Assembly: GCA_964503315.1 (NCBI GenBank)
Contig: CAZCZL010000001.1
Span: 186,001 to 250,000, forward strand
Length of the DNA stretch: 64,000 bases
Reading direction: 5' to 3'
From: FEB-12 sp964503315
GTDB taxonomy: Bacteria; Zixibacteria; MSB-5A5; GN15; FEB-12
The notes under the pieces were generated by a model. The model ran no database searches. It saw nothing but the letters and a program-made list of their open reading frames with translations, and had not been told where the DNA came from. The translations under genes and the position numbers were made by a program. Below, piece by piece: positions 61,735-64,000 of the stretch; within the stretch, counting starts at the first letter, position 1; each line of letters opens with the position of its first letter.

Positions 61735-62874
61735 CTATTTTTGGGGCGGGGTTGGACGCTCAGCGGCCAGACGATCCAGATAACCTTGCGCGGTTGCAGC
61801 GGCGGTAGAGTCTGATGACTTGGCCACAGTCTCCAGAATCCGCTTCGAGTCCGCATATTCGATCGGGTCATCGGTCAACAGAGCGACCTGAAAACAAGAC
61901 TCAAGATAACGAGTCTTCACTTCGGTGCTGTCTTTAAGGCTCAGTGAAGCGGCGGCCTTCTTCTTCGTATCAGACTTTAACGAGTTGACCCCGTACTTGC
62001 TCATCAATGATTCTGCGGGCTTGTCTACGATACCTTTGAGTGAGTCACGGACTGTCCGCCAGCGTACAAGTTCCGGCGATACCGTCGCGACAAATTCATC
62101 AGCCTGTTCAGAGGACGCTGCAGTCTTAAGCTCTTCCACGATTGGTTCGGCCACCTTACCTGCGGCCGCAGGAGCGGCCTGCTTCTGCATCGCCTCTGGC
62201 TCCGGTTGTGGTGGAGCGAGTTTCTGAACGATCACACGTGGCTGGACTGGGAGTTCTTGAGTTACACTGTCCTGGGCAATGTTCGGTTCGCGCGGGACAC
62301 CAGACTCCTGCTTCTCTTTGGAACGCAGAACTGTCTCGCCGCCTGCCGATTCATTGTCTTTAGAGGTCTCCTGCAATTCACGACGTTCCTCGGCGTTGCC
62401 CTTCTTCGCAGTGGAATCCGCTTCAGTGGTCAGTCGGCTGTCTTTTGCAGGAGGTGTATCCGCTGTCTTGATCTGTACTTTGTCTGTCTGCTCCTGTAGC
62501 ACGGTCGGCTCGGACTTCTTCAGAATCTCGTCTTTGTTAATGCCGATGAAAACCAGCAAGGCAACAGATGCCGCCACGGCAGACAGTTTCCAGACCATCC
62601 CTCTTTCCCAGCCAGATTTTGGGACCGGAGTAATGATCGTTTCCTGTCCGAAGCCCAATTTGCCTTCGATCTTCCGCGCGTTCTGCTCCCAATAGTCGGA
62701 CTGACCCAGCTCGATCTTGTCCGCAACCAGTTGATCAAGCCGCTCCAGATCGGCCAGCAGTTTCTGGCATTCAGAGCACGAAGCGACATGCTGCGCCAGC
62801 ATCTCTTGCTCCTGGGTAGGTAACTCCCGGTCATGATAGGCCGAGACTTTGTCGCGAAAATATGAGTGATCCAT
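61735..62874 (-). CDS. Anti-sigma factor with zinc-finger (ZAS) domain
   Basis: A 379-residue protein. The ZAS motif is H29-x3-C33-x2-C36 in HVASCSECQ, which binds zinc and the ECF sigma factor. A membrane helix (about 95-112) separates it from a long, low-complexity Pro/Glu/Lys-rich periplasmic region (130-260). It likely holds the ECF sigma encoded just upstream in check. No family match for the distal part. Confidence 0.85.
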   Translation of the reverse strand: MDHSYFRDKVSAYHDRELPTQEQEMLAQHVASCSECQKLLADLERLDQLVADKIELGQSDYWEQNARKIEGKLGFGQETIITPVPKSGWERGMVWKLSAVAASVALLVFIGINKDEILKKSEPTVLQEQTDKVQIKTADTPPAKDSRLTTEADSTAKKGNAEERRELQETSKDNESAGGETVLRSKEKQESGVPREPNIAQDSVTQELPVQPRVIVQKLAPPQPEPEAMQKQAAPAAAGKVAEPIVEELKTAASSEQADEFVATVSPELVRWRTVRDSLKGIVDKPAESLMSKYGVNSLKSDTKKKAAASLSLKDSTEVKTRYLESCFQVALLTDDPIEYADSKRILETVAKSSDSTAAATAQGYLDRLAAERPTPPQK

Positions 62875-62904
62875 ACTTAACTCGTCTTCTGCTCCCGCAT
62901 GCCG

Positions 62905-63564
62905 CTACTCCAGCAGATCTTTCAGTTCTTTCATCAGATGCTGTCGTGCGCGATACAACCGTGAATCGACAGTCCCCGGAGGGATCTTCAGGTAATTCGC
63001 TATCTCCACATAATCCATGTTCTCAAAATGCCGCAGGACGAAGACTGAACGATACGTGGTAGGCATCGCCATCAACGCTTTATAGAAGCGCTTCTTCCCT
63101 TCTTCGTCGAGCAGCTGCTCAAGCGGCCCTAGTTCGACAGAGGCCGGGTCATACCCTTTTTCCGTCAACTTGTCCAATGATTCTTTTTTCTCCTCGCGGG
63201 CAATCTGGGTGTAGGCCAAATTCCGGGCGATGGTGGAGAGCCAGGGGTAAAACGCGTAATCGGAGCGGAATGTCTTGAGCGCGGACCAGGCTCGCACAAA
63301 TGCCTCCTGGACAATATCTTCCGTCTGGTCGACCGAACCGACCAAACCGTAGATATAGCGGTATAACTTCTTCTGGTGCAACCGGATAAGTTGCCCGAAC
63401 GCCTTCTGGTCTCCATTCTGAGCGGCCTCGACCAACTTCCGCTCAGGGGACTTGGCGTCCGACTTCTCTACCATCTCAGGAGCCGTTTCTTCCCGCTCAC
63501 CAAAAGGATTTGACGGTATCTCCCCGTCCGGCAGGGGGCGGCCGGATCTGCCCTCGTCGACCAC
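62905..63564 (-). CDS. ECF RNA polymerase sigma factor (RpoE-like)
   Basis: A 219-residue ECF sigma factor. Region 2 has LYRYIYGLVGSVDQTEDIVQEAF and WLSTIARNLAY; region 4 has FVLRHFENMDYVEIANYL with the helix-turn-helix through GTVDSRLYRAR. The first 50 residues are an extra acidic extension. It starts at GTG, sharing a base with the holA stop (TAGTG), preceded by AAGGGG. Regulated by the downstream anti-sigma. Confidence 0.93.
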   Translation of the reverse strand: MVDEGRSGRPLPDGEIPSNPFGEREETAPEMVEKSDAKSPERKLVEAAQNGDQKAFGQLIRLHQKKLYRYIYGLVGSVDQTEDIVQEAFVRAWSALKTFRSDYAFYPWLSTIARNLAYTQIAREEKKESLDKLTEKGYDPASVELGPLEQLLDEEGKKRFYKALMAMPTTYRSVFVLRHFENMDYVEIANYLKIPPGTVDSRLYRARQHLMKELKDLLE

Positions 63565-64000
63565 TACTGCGCCCCTTTCGAACTGACCAGCTGCATCGCC
63601 AGTGATTCGAGTATCATTTCCGGCTTTACATGAGGAGGGAGGCGTCGAAGTTGCGCGTCGGTATCGGCGATTTGCAGCACGATCCGCTCAAGTTGATCGG
63701 CGGAGAATCCGCGCGCCTGCTGACGATACTGATTCGCCAGCCACTGACGCTTCGCGTCCGGTACTGGTTTGCCGTTCTTGACGAGATAGAGCGAGACAAA
63801 ATGCTGACCGATGAAATAGAGAATGGCGGTCGGCGAATTCCCTTCGGCGATCATGGTGCGCAGGCAGGTCAATACCTGAGTTCCACTGCCATTGGTGATA
63901 TGATTCCCCACATCCCACATCTGGAAAACCTGATATCCGGAGGTCATGGTCCGAACATCCTGTTCGCTGATCGTCTCTCCCGGCTGCTTATAATTCGCCA
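63564..64000 (-). CDS. holA: DNA polymerase III delta subunit, C-terminal part (cut by window edge)
   Basis: About 145 codons remain; the frame is open to the window end with no start, so the gene continues beyond 64000. PGETISEQDVRTM, VFQMWDVGNHI and the helical CLRTMIAEGNSPTAILYFIGQHF match the C-terminal collar domain of HolA, which loads the sliding clamp. It ends in TAG overlapping the sigma GTG. Confidence limited by truncation. Confidence 0.75.
   Translation of the reverse strand, partial: ANYKQPGETISEQDVRTMTSGYQVFQMWDVGNHITNGSGTQVLTCLRTMIAEGNSPTAILYFIGQHFVSLYLVKNGKPVPDAKRQWLANQYRQQARGFSADQLERIVLQIADTDAQLRRLPPHVKPEMILESLAMQLVSSKGAQ

Noticed and set aside
1..64000. CRISPR arrays, insertion sequences, integrases, toxin-antitoxin or phage genes
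   Set aside because: Looked for and not found; gene content and strand runs are those of a stable chromosomal core region.

Overview
The window reads as ordinary chromosomal DNA of a Gram-negative (diderm) bacterium with moderate-to-high GC. It carries most of the lipid A and Kdo pathway, an outer-membrane polysaccharide export pair, several predicted secreted or outer-membrane proteins, and no phage, insertion sequence, tRNA, rRNA or CRISPR that I can recognise. Three things point to the FCB superphylum and most likely to candidate division Zixibacteria or a close relative: a fused LpxC-FabZ enzyme, a DUF2480-type protein beside iron-sulfur genes, and a secreted protein ending in paired dockerin-like repeats with an IDLSDLS core after a Cys-rich linker. 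This placement is an inference from memory of these families.

Layout. 0.2-2.2 kb: an iron-sulfur module with an IscR/Rrf2-type regulator diverging from an A-type carrier, a half-length DUF2480 protein and a 2Fe-2S ferredoxin, closed by a strong terminator. 2.3-6.2 kb: four tandem, translationally coupled pseudopilin-like genes with large fused beta-rich domains. 6.2-17.2 kb: mixed genes, including a saccharopine-dehydrogenase-like enzyme, a protein that is only a histidine-kinase dimerisation domain, a VWA membrane protein, a polyprenyl diphosphate synthase, a secreted phosphoesterase, an alpha/beta hydrolase, the dockerin-like secreted protein, a cupin and a CopD-like membrane protein. 17.3-21.1 kb: Rho, RsfS, a LytR_C protein, a small secreted protein and a GlmU-like uridylyltransferase domain. 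21.1-25.5 kb: panD, nudix, panC, a multi-spanning membrane protein flanked by degenerate repeats, and a TGS GTPase. 25.5-33.9 kb: a surface polysaccharide cluster with two DegT aminotransferases, a GT4 transferase, a MurJ/Wzx-type flippase, a hexapeptide acyltransferase, Wzz and Wza. 34.0-36.7 kb: pyrG, kdsB, gatC. 36.9-39.7 kb: a diverged sensor coupled to an NtrC-type regulator.

39.7-51.7 kb is a long minus-strand run: lpxC-fabZ, lpxA, a DUF1648 protein, a Gfo/Idh/MocA oxidoreductase, lpxB, waaA, lpxK, nadB, guaA, ruvX, mltG. Many stops and starts overlap, and a good sigma70-type promoter precedes lpxC. 51.9-55.7 kb holds secreted proteins, MtaB and a lipocalin-like protein. 55.8-59.3 kb is the familiar cmk-plsC-rpsA set. 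59.4-64.0 kb holds an orphan amino-acid-binding lipoprotein and an envelope-stress group (PspC, LiaF-like, anti-sigma, ECF sigma) behind the truncated holA.

Working together, the window supplies much of the outer-membrane build: lipid A steps LpxA, LpxC, LpxB, LpxK and WaaA, CMP-Kdo (KdsB, with CTP from PyrG), FabZ, a PlsC-type acyltransferase and polysaccharide export. LpxD, LpxH/I and KdsA are not seen here. The observations most worth following are the pseudopilin quartet, the DHp-only protein, the diverged sensor/NtrC pair with a GSFTNA loop, the half-length DUF2480 protein, and several cis-elements: direct repeats around the rrf2 promoter, an FNR/HcpR-like palindrome, a candidate leaderless promoter and a terminator embedded in a convergent gene.
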